Of a stretch of DNA of 64,000 nucleotides, positions 19,316 to 29,833 are shown piece by piece. This DNA is from Brachypterus glaber (taxonomy: Eukaryota > Arthropoda > Insecta > Coleoptera > Kateretidae). Where the stretch lies: positions 96,036,988-96,100,987 of the forward strand of contig OY294045.1 of the NCBI GenBank assembly GCA_958510825.1, in the 5' to 3' direction. Within the stretch, counting starts at the first letter, position 1; every line of letters starts with the position of its first letter. The notes beneath the pieces were generated by a model that worked only from the letters and a program-made list of their open reading frames with translations, was not told where the DNA came from and made no database searches. Both the position numbers and the translations under genes were made by a program.

Positions 19316-22075
19316 GGTATTAACTATAATTTATTAGATAAAACAAATATTGATGTAAATAATTATATAAATACACTAAACCAAAATATGATGTTCTCTT
19401 ATATAGACATACCAACTAGAAAAGACGGTATAAACTCATCTTTAATTGATCATTTTTTTGTAGGTGTAAAAAGCTCCAGTTTAAAAACTTAATTTTAAAG
19501 GGTTCGTACTTGAAAGTGCCATAAGTGATCATTACGGTATTTTTCTCAAAATAAAATCTCAAGAAAATTATAACAAAAAAAAACAATTATCTACCTCTTA
19601 AACAAGAATTCAAAAAAATAAACTATGAAAGCTTAAATAAGGACCTTAGTACAGAAACATGGGCATACATTTTACAAGAAGATGACCCAGAAATTGCATA
19701 CAATACTTTTTTAAAAAAGTTACAGTATTATTTTGACAAAAACACAAAAACAAACCAAACTAAAAGAAATAATATAAAACTGAAACCTTGGATCACAGTA
19801 GGTTTAATAAACTCAATAAAATATAGAGATAACTTAAAAAAAGAATTGATAAAAAACTATAATGAAGTGCGGCATAATGAATTCAAAATTTATAGAAATT
19901 ATTTAAATAAATTATTAAATAAAACTAAACAAGTGTATTATAAAAATGAATTAATTAATGTAAAAAATGATTATAAAAAAACCTGGCAAGTAATAAATAA
20001 CGCCTCAAATATTCAGAAAAAAAATAAAACACAGAATTTTAATATTGTAAATGAACAGAATGAAAAGGTTACATCAAATAAGAGTATAGCTGACTATTTT
20101 AATATTTTTTTTAACAAAATAGGTGAAAATATGGTAAAAAATATAAAACCTAACAAAAATAAAAATAAATTCAAAAACACAAACATTGCTAAAAAATCGT
20201 TATTTTTAAATCCAATTGATCAAACGGAAATAGTTGGTTATATATCAAATTTAAAAACGAAATCTGCATGCGGTTCTGATGGCATCTCCACTAAAACCAT
20301 AAAAAATATTCACAATTATATTATAGCACCACTACTTCATATTTTTAATTTAATACTTTTAAATGGCAATATACCAACAGCAATGAAAGATTCTATTATA
20401 ACTCCTGTTTTTAAATCCGGTGATAAATCAAAGACTACAAATTATAGGCCAATATCAGTTATTAACAATTTTGCGAAACTTTTAGAACAATGTATTAAAA
20501 CTCGGCTTATGAACTTTTTATTAAAAACAAAATTACTTAGTAAAGACCAATATGGGTTTCAGAAAAATATAAGTACTCAAGATGCATTAATAGAATTTAA
20601 CAAAATAATCATTGAAAATCTAAATAAAAACAAAAAAATTTTAGCAGTTTTTCTCGATTTGGCAAAAGCCTTTGACACTGTTGACCACAGCTTACTTATT
20701 AATAGATTGGAATCAATTGGTGTTAGAGGCATTGCCTTAGAACTTTTTAAAAACTATTTGGAAAATCGACAACAAAAAACTAAAATTAATAAAATATTAA
20801 GCGAGCCATTGTTAGTTACTAGAGGTGTGCCCCAAGGAACAGTACTCGGGCCAATTTTATTCCTTGTATATATAAATAGTATCTACAATATCTCCCTGGA
20901 TAGATTTATAATATCATATGCGGACGACACTACAGTGATTTTTGTTGACAACTCATGGATAAATGTCTTTAAAAAAGCGGAAATTGGTATGTCTAAATTA
21001 AACGAATGGCTTGATTATAGCTTACTAAGTCTTAACGTTGAAAAAACAAAATTTGTGACCTTTTCTATTTCAGCTGCTGATCAACCTGACCTCGATATTT
21101 TAAAAATACACGAAGAAAATTGTCAAACGCAAAACTGCGATTGTAAAAATATTACAAAAACCACAAAAATTAAATATCTTGGTTTAATAGTGGATCAGCA
21201 TCTTAAATGGTCAGATCACATTCAATATCTTAAAACAAAACTTAGAAAATGTATGTATGCATTCTATCAATTAAGAGATATTCTTAGTAGTAAACTTTTA
21301 AAAATAGTCTATGATGCCTTAATCGAATCACTTTTAAGGTACTGTATTTTAATATGGGGGGGTCTGTACGACAATTTATTACATGAACTGGATATTACAC
21401 AAAACACTTTAATAAAAATTCTATTTAAAAAATCTAGAAAATTTAGTACAGATGCGCTATATTCTGAGCTTGATATTTTTTCCATTAGAAACCTGTATGC
21501 CTACGAAACATTACTATGGGTATGCCAAAACCAAAATAAATCTTCTAAACCAGAACACAATATAAAAACAAGATTTGTAAAAAATGATTCTTTATTAACA
21601 CCTAGATTCAATAAGTCTCATATTCAAAGGTCTCTATTTTTCTTCGCCCCAAAACTGTTTAATATGCTGCCAAAGGAAATAAAAAATTTAAACTCGAAAT
21701 CGCTGCTAAAAAAAAAAATTAAAATTTTTATCAAAAAAAACTCCACAAAGATTAAAAATGTCCTTAAAAACCCAGGTAATTAAATATAAATAAATCACTC
21801 TCATCTTTTTTTTGTCTCAATTAAGTTAAATGGTCTATTTTAGTTTAAGATTAGCAATTAGTTAATTTAGTTTAAGATTGGTTATTAATATATTATAGTT
21901 TTTTAATTAAAATTTAAATAAGTAAGTAAAAAAATAAGCTGTTAGTACTTACTTAGATATCTGCAAAACAAGCTGAATAAGCTTAGGCGGATTTAAACTT
22001 AAAATTGTAAAAAAAAAAAAATGTATTGTTTAAATAACAATAAATAAATTGAAAAATAAATAAATTGAATTTAGT
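19316..22075 (+). mobile_element. 5'-truncated non-LTR retrotransposon with long RT ORF
   Basis: Starts inside the apurinic endonuclease domain (about 19318: INYNLLDKTN; SSLIDHFFVG near 19445; SDHYGIF near 19530), continues through the RT and ends in a 290 bp 3' UTR with a poly-A run (22010-22021) and AAATAAATTG tail. Two frameshifts affect the endonuclease part: near 19490, and at the A9 run at about 19575. The clade looks CR1/Jockey-like (endonuclease plus RT, no RNase H); I cannot assign it further. Confidence 0.85.
19591..21783 (+). CDS. Non-LTR reverse transcriptase domain (ORF2 part)
   Basis: Open from the frame entry near 19591 (no native ATG; the 645-residue numbering below starts at 19846). 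RT landmarks in order: SACGSDGIS (140-148), NYRPISVINNFAKLLEQ (199-215), DQYGFQK (234-240), FLDLAKAFDTVDH with catalytic D271, RGVPQGTVLGPILFLVYIN (about 326-344), and YADD at 358-361. The C-terminal thumb contains ILIWGGLYDNLL and LFNMLPKEIK. All catalytic aspartates are present and there is no stop in more than 700 codons, so the RT part is recent. Because the endonuclease is broken and the 5' end missing, the copy is not autonomous. Confidence 0.85.
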   Translation, partial: LPLKQEFKKINYESLNKDLSTETWAYILQEDDPEIAYNTFLKKLQYYFDKNTKTNQTKRNNIKLKPWITVGLINSIKYRDNLKKELIKNYNEVRHNEFKIYRNYLNKLLNKTKQVYYKNELINVKNDYKKTWQVINNASNIQKKNKTQNFNIVNEQNEKVTSNKSIADYFNIFFNKIGENMVKNIKPNKNKNKFKNTNIAKKSLFLNPIDQTEIVGYISNLKTKSACGSDGISTKTIKNIHNYIIAPLLHIFNLILLNGNIPTAMKDSIITPVFKSGDKSKTTNYRPISVINNFAKLLEQCIKTRLMNFLLKTKLLSKDQYGFQKNISTQDALIEFNKIIIENLNKNKKILAVFLDLAKAFDTVDHSLLINRLESIGVRGIALELFKNYLENRQQKTKINKILSEPLLVTRGVPQGTVLGPILFLVYINSIYNISLDRFIISYADDTTVIFVDNSWINVFKKAEIGMSKLNEWLDYSLLSLNVEKTKFVTFSISAADQPDLDILKIHEENCQTQNCDCKNITKTTKIKYLGLIVDQHLKWSDHIQYLKTKLRKCMYAFYQLRDILSSKLLKIVYDALIESLLRYCILIWGGLYDNLLHELDITQNTLIKILFKKSRKFSTDALYSELDIFSIRNLYAYETLLWVCQNQNKSSKPEHNIKTRFVKNDSLLTPRFNKSHIQRSLFFFAPKLFNMLPKEIKNLNSKSLLKKKIKIFIKKNSTKIKNVLKNPGN

Positions 22076-22104
22076 GGGCGATAATCTGCCAGATTTTTTA
22101 TTAC

Positions 22105-22239
22105 TACCCTGTTGAAAATGACGGGTCTGGGCGGGTATAAATGGTGCACAAACCGTACTTGAGCGGATGAGATTTACCCGCTCAAGTACGGTTTGTGCAC
22201 CATTTATACCTGCCCAGACCCGTCATTTTCAATAGGGTA
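22105..22239. repeat. Near-perfect 135 bp hairpin
   Basis: Arms of about 60 bp: TACCCTGTTGAAAATGACGG... on the left and its complement ending TTTTCAATAGGGTA on the right, around a loop ATGAGATTTA. A fragment of the same sequence occurs at 50926-50975, so it is a dispersed mini-element. Confidence 0.9.
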
Positions 22240-22261
22240 ATGGGTTTTTATTAATTAGGGA

Positions 22262-22298
22262 TTACTAGGCAACTGCCTAGTAGGCAGTTGCCTAGGCA
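22262..22298. repeat. Short palindrome
   Basis: TAGGCAACTGCCT and AGGCAGTTGCCTA are perfect inverted arms around AGT. Function unknown. Confidence 0.7.
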
Positions 22299-22499
22299 GT
22301 GCCTAGGTCGACAAATTTTAGGAACGGAAAATCCTAAAGCACATTAGTGAACATGAGTTGTTTTATTTCGTGAGTGAGTGCCCATAAGTGAAGTTGTTAA
22401 ACTTTTTTGTTATCAACTTTTAAACGTGTAGGCACTTTTTCTGCATCTGCACAAAAATATACGAACAAGTTGGTACAACCAAAAGTTTCTTTCTCGAAA

Positions 22500-22850
22500 G
22501 CTAGTAAATAGTTATTTATGGTACTAGTGGATAAAGTAAGATATTGCCCATGAGAAAATTAACCTACGAGGCGTCAGCCAAGCAGGTTAATTTTCGAGAG
22601 GGCAATATCGATTTACCCATGAGTGCCATACAAGGTTTTATCCAATAAATAGCTTTGGAATTCATATTTTTATTAAAAATTTTAATGACATTTACAAGAA
22701 AATAATTTGACAAGTGACAGTTGAGTGGGTAAAATAAATAATTATCCACCTAATAAAGTAAAAGCCACGCGGGGGTTATTATTGAGTTTATCTATTTAAA
22801 ATAAAGCTGGTAATTGTCTTATTATCTTTATGTATTGGATAAATGCATTT
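22500..22850. repeat. Dispersed repeat family 2, copy A
   Basis: Reverse complement of 38520-38785 plus 40783-40815. Its centre holds a hairpin (TTGCCCATGAGAAAATTAAC / GTTAATTTTCGAGAGGGCAA). This copy preserves the uninterrupted site (TAAGATATTGCCCATG at 22536-22552) into which a hAT-type element inserted in the other copy. Confidence 0.8.
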
Positions 22851-23530
22851 TTTCTACAAACGTCAGTAAAAGTATAATTTTTAAGGCATGCTGTCAGTGT
22901 CTAAAATGTAATTTTAAGGCACTGGTGCTAAAAGTAAATTTCGGTCGATATCCTTCACCCTTTCGTTGTAAGCTTGTAATATCTGCTTGTTCTGATTCTT
23001 TATGTTCATTGACGCCTTCAGCATAGAATAATTGCACCAAAGCGTTGACGATTTTCATATTTTGGACTTTTCTTCAAAGTATTTCAAAAGCACTTTTTCA
23101 CCGAACTTGCCACTAACATTTTTGTCAACAAACGATCGAACTTTCATAACCTTAGCAACAATAAACTTCATGGACAATTGGATTTCAAAATGATATTTTA
23201 TAAAAATAACGTAAGTAATGCATTGATTTGTAATTTTAACAGTGTTTGTAGAAAAAATAGTGTATGATATATGTGCTAAAAGTGATTTAATTTTGTTCAA
23301 AGAAATGGAACACTCCGCATTCGGCGTCGTGTCTCAAACTTCCCTTCTCACAAAATAAATTGTCACTTTTAGCACTTATATCATAAATTACTATTCTGTG
23401 TATGCGCCTTCGCCAAAATTGCAAGTTCCAACAAAGTGCTGATTTTCCCGTTATTTTAAATATATTTTAAATTTATCAAATCTATCATATCCTATCAGAA
23501 AATAAAATAAAATCAGTCAATGGCTGACAG
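22851..23530. other. No gene; old inverted segment
   Basis: Contains an imperfect inverted pair (TATATGTGCTAAAAGTGA near 23268 and TCACTTTTAGCACTTATA near 23362). The open frames here are short and uncharacteristic. Confidence 0.3.
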
Positions 23531-23592
23531 TCATTCAGTTGTCTTATTATCTTTTATTATTATTATCTTATTATTGTATATCAACGTGATAA

Positions 23593-23630
23593 TGATCGTG
23601 TACATGCCGCTGGCGGCATGTACACGATCA
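23593..23630. repeat. Perfect 38 bp palindrome
   Basis: Arms TGATCGTGTACATGCCGC and GCGGCATGTACACGATCA with a 2-base centre. It lies at the edge of the degenerate repeat region 23530-25170. Confidence 0.9.
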
Positions 23631-23739
23631 CACAGTCAATACTATTTTCAACATTAAAATATTGACATTTTAGATCATGTGCCATTAATATTGAAGTCTA
23701 TATTAATGTCGATGTTGGGTATTCATGAAAATGACCCCT

Positions 23740-24310
23740 TTGTAACCGACTATGCCCCAAAATGAAATTTTTGAAGTATACTTTTTTTCTGACAACCTAT
23801 CTTAAAGTATTTCTTGTGATTCTTTTCTTCTTTTTTCGGATTTGGGCTACGGGCTAACACCTTTTTTATATACAGGGTGTTTTAGAAACACTTTTTTTGA
23901 ATGACTGTAGAATTTGTTTTTATGAATATATTCTAATTAAATTCGGGTCACTTATAAAAAAGGGCGTGATTTTAAGGAGTTATTATTTTTAACTATCGAC
24001 CCCCATTTTTTTAAACTGATTTTTTTTTTGTTTTACTGTCAACTTTTCAAAGGATGGACTTTTTTAACATAATGGAAATTAAAACATTTTATATTTATCT
24101 GGCTGTATTTTACTTTTTAAATTTTTAATGGCGATCGATATTTAAAAAAAAATTTTAACATCCCAACATCCTAGGCACATCCTTTTTTTTAAGTCACCCT
24201 GTATGTAAAAACTGTGCGACCATAGCCCAAATCTGAAAAAGGATTTGTAATCAGGAGAAAAAATGCTTTAAGATAGGTTATGTCATAAAAAAGTATATTT
24301 TCGTTGTGGG
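23740..24310. mobile_element. Imperfect foldback with nested TA-flanked MITE
   Basis: Outer arms share GAAGTATACTTTTT..CCTATCTTAAAG on the left and CTTTAAGATAGG..AAAAAAGTATATTTTCG on the right. At its centre sits a 329 bp insert at 23873-24201 with ends CAGGGTG / CACCCTG flanked by TA (23871-23872, 24202-24203), a Tc1/mariner-like signature. Confidence 0.75.
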
Positions 24311-24327
24311 ACAGTGTACCTGAATAA

Positions 24328-25170
24328 GTAACAAAATAATTAACAAATTACATAGTAGAGACGTCACAGCACAAGATCTAGAATTTGAAAATGTTGTCAA
24401 TAATATGGTTAGTGTGCGGTAATATGATATTGATATGTGGTTTGACAATAATATAGACAACTCTGAATTGACAATACTATTAACCGTGTTCAGGCCCTCT
24501 AAGTTTTCGGCTGTCTGTCAAAATTGTTGAATTTATTATTTTTTATTTATATCTTGAAGATTTTTTAATGTTAATGAAAAGGCTGAACATAAAAGAATTT
24601 ACAGGCTGTAAATTATGATTTAAATCAATTTTTATGTATTGACAATATTAATAACCGTATGTAGGCCGCTCTAAGCGGTCACACGGTCAGTACTTTTTTC
24701 AGTACATAAAAATATTGACAATATTAAAGTCGATATTGATGAAAATTACCCTTTTGTAATTGATTTATTTAGCGAATAAGTAACAAAATAAGTAACAAAT
24801 TACATACTAGAGACGTCACGGCACAATATCTAGAATTTGAAGATATTGTCAATAGTATGGATAGTGTGCGGTCATATGATATTAATATGTGGTTTGATAA
24901 TATTTACAACTCTGAATTGACAATACATAAAAATATTGACATTGTTGATCGTGTGCCCTCAATTTTGAAGTCGATATTAATGTCGATATTGGTTATCGAT
25001 GAAAATTACCCTTTTTCAATTGATTGAATAAGCCAATAAGTAACAAAATACATACTAGAGACTAAACGGCACAAGATAAAGAATTCGAAAATATTGTCAA
25101 TAATATAGATAGTGTGCGGTAATATGGTATTGATATGTGGTTTGACAATAAAATTGGCAAGTACAATACT
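24328..25170. repeat. Degenerate tandem/dispersed repeat block
   Basis: A unit containing AGTAACAAAAT, TAGAGACGTCACGGCACAAG, AATATTGTCAATA and GTGCGGTAATATGATATTGA occurs three times (starting about 24328, 24780 and 25038), with spacing of about 450 and 260 bp. Partner motifs TAAAAATATTGACA are interspersed. No coding potential. Confidence 0.7.
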
Positions 25171-25440
25171 ATTTGGTCCGTTACCTTGAGTGTACCTTTC
25201 ATACGGGATAGACTATGTAGTCTGAATCTGTAAAAAACTTATGCAGTTTTGATTTTGAAATGTTTATCAACAAAAGGCAAAATTTGTAAATTGAAATCAA
25301 AATGTTGTACTAAAAATCCCGTTTTCATAAAATATTTCAGGTTTGGTCATCCTTTGAAAGGACATGAAACTGGTTTCAAACAGTTGGGTTAACGTGTAAA
25401 CAAAAAAATAAAATGGATTGGTCGTGAAACATTAATTATA

Positions 25441-26092
25441 CAGAGTGATCAATAACTGGCATGCCAAAATTTAAGAGGTGATTCTGCATTCAAAAATATC
25501 AAAAAAAGTTTTTATAAAGATTGGTCCGCAAATGAGTCCTAAGGGAGCTACGGCCCTTTAAAATTGTAATAAAAATAAGGTTTTTAATTAATAACTCTGG
25601 TACCCTTTAAGCTAGAGTGACGAGCTTTTGCATGTATACTAGTATTAATAAGGACAATAAGTTTATCTTGATTTATTTTTTGAGTTTATCCAGGGGCGTA
25701 CCTAGACGGACAAAACATGTGAGGCTTAACACATTTTTGACCCAAACTTTTTTATGCGTATCTTTTTTTGATTTTTTGTAAAAAATATAGATTCCTTGAG
25801 TAAAAATACATAAAAAATGTCATATAGTGTAACACTGTAGGAGCAACTGTTTAAAAAAAATTAACAGGAAGTAACATTTTGTGCCACCAAAAACGTTACT
25901 ATTTAAAAAGCTATTACTCCTTTAATATTAAATTTAGGTGTTCTTATTGATACTTCCACATTCAATATGTTATCTTCGAAGGGCCGTATCTCACTTAGGG
26001 CTTATTTCCGTATCAACCTTTATAGAATTTTTTTCATCTTTTTGGATTTTTCCACCTCTTAAATTTTGGCATGGCAGTTACTGATCACCCTG
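25441..26092. mobile_element. TA-flanked MITE, 652 bp
   Basis: Ends CAGAGTGATCAATAACTGGC and GCCAGTTATTGATCACTCTG-like (actual right end GGCAGTTACTGATCACCCTG), flanked by TA (25439-25440, 26093-26094). Arms continue for about 45 bp (ATGCCAAAATTTAAGAGGTG). Tc1/mariner-type by TA duplication and CAG terminus. Confidence 0.85.
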
Positions 26093-26284
26093 TATATAAA
26101 AATTTAACAGATAAAAAATTTGTCTTTAGATTTTAAATCATTTTTTTTAGTATCTTTACGCTTTTATTTTTGTAATTATAAATTTTAAAATAAAACTCGA
26201 TATTTTTTGAAGAGTATTTTTAGTACCACATTTTGATTTCCACTGAAACATTTTTTCATTTTTCACTAAATATTTCAAAATAAT

Positions 26285-26775
26285 AATAGGTTTTTTTCTA
26301 TTTTGCGACTCTTATAAGCTCATAATCACACGCATTTTGCGTGTTCTTATAGTACCATAAGAAGTCTGTACTTTTTGTTCTTTTGGGTTGGCAACAGACC
26401 TGGCCTATCGCTTGAAGTTTTCTGTGCAAATGTCATTGTCGCTTTAAAGTTGAATTTTCTACAAAATTTTGTGTTTAGGTTATTTTTAGAGAGATGACTA
26501 TAAATTATATCAAAATATCATTTGTTCTTAGAATTTTAAACATGGTGTAAACTGTAATGCCAATCCCAAACAAAAATCCCTAAATCAGTCATCAATTTAA
26601 ATGTAAGTTTTTTTAAATTTTAGAGCAAAATAGAAAAAATTGTATAAAGCACTCGTTTCATAACACGCTTTTAGCGCACTAGTACTTTAGAAAACTCGCC
26701 GCTAGCGCCTCGTTTTCTAAACTTGTACTCGTGCGCTAAAAACGTATGTTATGAAACTAGTACTTTAATATACTA
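26285..26775. mobile_element. Hairpin-bearing MITE, family 3, copy A
   Basis: About 490 bp, present inverted at 59722-60255. The right part is a strong hairpin (26646-26769) with arms GTTTCATAACACGCTTTTAG and CTAAAAACGTATGTTATGAAAC. A hairpin-only version occurs at 55969-56091. No ORF. Confidence 0.8.
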
Positions 26776-26897
26776 TTATAGATTTCTGTAGTCTATGCTG
26801 CATAAAAAGTATATCCGAGGAAAAAGCCCAATTGACTGTGTGCGCGCCGCTTTAAACGTCAATATATTGATGTTTTTTTTTTTAATTAAGAGCCTAC

Positions 26898-27062
26898 CTT
26901 TCACCGTCGTCGTTAAAAGCATAGTCGCCCAAGATAAGGTCCCGAAATCTATATCTGGGGGGCAGCGGGAGTGGGGTGACAGGTTCTACGTCCTTTTCCT
27001 TGCCAAGAAGTGCCATGCTCCCTTCCTCTTCGGATAGTGTATCCTCCAGGTTTACAGAGCCC
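26898..27062 (-). CDS. Probable internal exon of an unidentified minus-strand gene
   Basis: 165 bp bounded on the minus strand by a consensus acceptor (GCCCCTGTAG|GGG) and a consensus donor (GAAAG|GTAGGC). One base completes the previous codon and two bases start the next, so flanking introns have the same phase and the exon is exactly 55 codons. It encodes an acidic then proline-rich then charged segment: LEDTLSEEEGSM, PVTPLPLPPRYRFRDL, ILGDYAFNDDGER. GC content is far above the surroundings and the other two frames have stops. I do not recognise the protein. It could belong to a host gene that spans this repeat-rich region, or be an exon carried by an element. No other exon of the gene was found. 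Confidence 0.5.
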
Positions 27063-27169
27063 CTACAGGGGCGTAGAACGATTCCGGTCCAACTTTTTTA
27101 TCACAGTATACACAGTATATTGTGTCTCTCCACTTTTTCCTTAAATTTGCTTCATTTTAATTATTTTTA

Positions 27170-27700
27170 TCCAACACCTTCACAGAAACACTTGTTTTGA
27201 GCACTATTTTAAATGTCAAAAGTGAGTTTTTTCCACTAGTGACTAAAAAATTTTCACCCACTCTTTTACGTACAGCTTTTGATCTCACCCAAAATTAGTT
27301 ACATACCCTATTAATTAAGTATTATAACTATTCTATAAATAATAAAAGCACGTTAACTAAACCATACAAATTAAAGAAAACCCCAAATTATTCTTTAGTT
27401 TTTGAATAAAATACTGTTTTTATTAAAAATTCTGTCATCACCGCGTCCATTTTGACGTTTGTAAGAAATGTAAAACTAGCAATTGTTTATTTTTAATAGG
27501 CATACTTAGGCCATGGCTACCAATTATTTTAGTATTAAGGAAACTTAATCTTAATATTTTTGACATAATTTTTCGAAAAATTATAGATTTTTATTTAAAA
27601 ATAAAAGGTGTTGGATAAAATTAAATTCTCAACTCCTGTATTACGTGATAAAATGCTACTTAATACACTTGTTAAGAAAATAACTATTTCACCACAATTT
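27170..27700. repeat. Dispersed repeat family 4, copy A
   Basis: About 530 bp closely matching, in inverted orientation, 35310-36290 (shared ACTCACTTTTGACATTTAAA, CTTACAAACGTCAAAATG-type motifs, GGTGTTGGATAAAATTAAAT). The other copy is interrupted by a non-LTR fragment. No ORF. Confidence 0.8.
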
Positions 27701-28387
27701 AAAGAAACTATTAGCAATAAGTTAAGATTTTAGATAATTGTTTACTGAATAATGTTTATTCACTAAAATTTAAAGTTTTGTTTTAGTTAAGTGTCATTAT
27801 AATGGACTACCACCTATTTAGATTAGATAAAGAGAGAAGTTCTACAGAAAGAGATTATGGTATAATTATTATTGTTTTAAAATAAAATTATGCATATTTT
27901 AGGTAAAAATAACATTTTGGATTATATTTTAAATTACATGAAGGTAAGTTATTTGTTTTTTTAAGTAAAAAACAATTTTTTTTTAATTTTTATTACACAG
28001 CTATGGGTACAGTAGGTCTAAAGTTTCCTAGGGAACTTATGACTTACCGCTTAATTTGACAGTCAATGATAATACTCCGTTATGTGTGAAGATTTAGTAC
28101 TTGTTTTTGTGTTTAATAAGCTGTTTTATGTATTCTTTAATAATTTTGCATATCATGCACATTTTTTGTTGCACTGAGATAAAATCCAAATATAATATTT
28201 TTAGGAAATTTTCTTTTTGGGTTGGTATTAAAGACCTAAATTTATGTTGCCTAACGTATTGGACTGCTGTCTATTTAAAGCTAGTTAATAACACAGGCTC
28301 ACTAAAAAAATAAATGTAATGTACAAGATATGAAGCTATCATACTTCTACATATTTGGGGCTTCTGAATCCAAATATGATTTTAAAA
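27701..28387. other. No gene seen
   Basis: AT-rich. Short open frames without protein-like content; no inverted repeat recognised. Confidence 0.3.
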
Positions 28388-28610
28388 TACACTGCCCAGT
28401 AAAAGAGCTTTCCCATTTTGCACATCCGCACGTAAAATGGATTTTTTATTATTAGATTTACTTTTACCAACCTGAAAAATATAACAATTTTCACGAAAAC
28501 TACCACCCGCCTCTTAGGGGATGGAGTTAGAACTTTTTTATTATCAGATTCTCTTTCAGCAATCTTAAAAACCCCAATATACCCTTCAGGGGGTGAAATT
28601 ATAAAAATAG
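28388..28610. mobile_element. Minisatellite-bearing element, family 5, partial copy
   Basis: Starts ACACTGCCCAGTAAAAGAGC like the full copies at 31292 and (inverted) 61605, and contains two internal units (TCAGCAATCTTAAAAACCCC, TTCAGGGGGTGAAATT), then stops. Confidence 0.8.
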
Positions 28611-28978
28611 TACAGTACTAGTACAGATAGTACAGATTTTGAAATTTTAAAAATTTCCTCAAAATTTTGGAAATTGATTAAGAATAAATGACTTAAAATA
28701 CATAAACATAAAGTAAGCGGATATGTTTTCAGCCACACAAAAAGTCCATGGGGTGGATCCATGGGTCAGTTTTTTCCATATTACAAAAAACAAAATACGA
28801 ATAGCTAACATCATATTTAGCAGACCAAAATACATAGAAATATAATTTACATTAGATATATATTTTTGTGCTATTAAATAAAAATCTAGGTTTAGGTAGA
28901 TGTTCTTAGATGTGGCAAATTTATTACAATTAAACAAAAAAAAATACGTTGCGTTTCTAAAAGTTTTAAATATATGTA

Positions 28979-29713
28979 CAGGGTGTCCCAGAACGCGCCC
29001 ATTCTTGAAGGGACACATAATATATCAAAAAATATGAAATAAAAGTCATATAAACATAGGGCCGCAAATCGGTCCTAATGGACTTACGGCCTGTTGAAGA
29101 TAGGTCTCTTAAATAGGGCCCAAAAAAAGCGCTAATAAAATAATTAAACACTGCAGGGCGAATCCACATTAAAAACTAAGACAAAAAAAAATTTTATACC
29201 CTGGCCCAAAAATAAATATTAAGTGAGTTATGGACTCTTAAATAGTAACACTTTTCAGGGGCCTGTCAGGCAATTTTTTTTTAAATTGATTTTTCTCGGA
29301 AACGGTTGATTTTAGGGTATTACACTAAGAGAATCTTTTTCATGTATTTTTACTGAAAGAATCTATAATTTTAAAAAAGAATGCGAAAAATTTACACTGA
29401 AAAAAGTTTTGGGCAAAAATGTGGTAAGCCACAAGCATTTCACACGCCAAGGCGCGCCTACGGTAAAATTTACAAACTAAAATAACTTAAAATAATTGAC
29501 CTTAATAATACTAAACCACAAGCTAAATATCGTCCTTTTACCTTAAATGGCTCCAGAGATATTAAATAAAAACCATATTTTAGGTATCCCCTTTAATGGG
29601 CCATAACTCCCTTAGGACTGATTTGCCAGTCTATGTTTATATAAACTTTTTTTTATATTTTTTGATGTAGTATTTGTACCTTCAAGGATGAAGGCGAGTT
29701 CTGGGACACCCTG
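28979..29713. mobile_element. TA-flanked MITE, 735 bp
   Basis: TIRs CAGGGTGTCCCAGAAC and GTTCTGGGACACCCTG flanked by TA (28977-28978, 29714-29715). Inner parts are partly inverted (GGGCCGCAAATCGGTCCTAA / ACTCCCTTAGGACTGATTTG). Tc1/mariner-type non-autonomous element. Confidence 0.88.
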
Positions 29714-29833
29714 TATAGGTAGGACCTCAGTTTTAAACTGTTGTGTATTGAGAATAGATGAAATGATTTTAAAATTTAATAACGTGGGTATTTTTAAAAT
29801 TTATTACATTAGTTTGCCTAATAAGCAAAGCTA

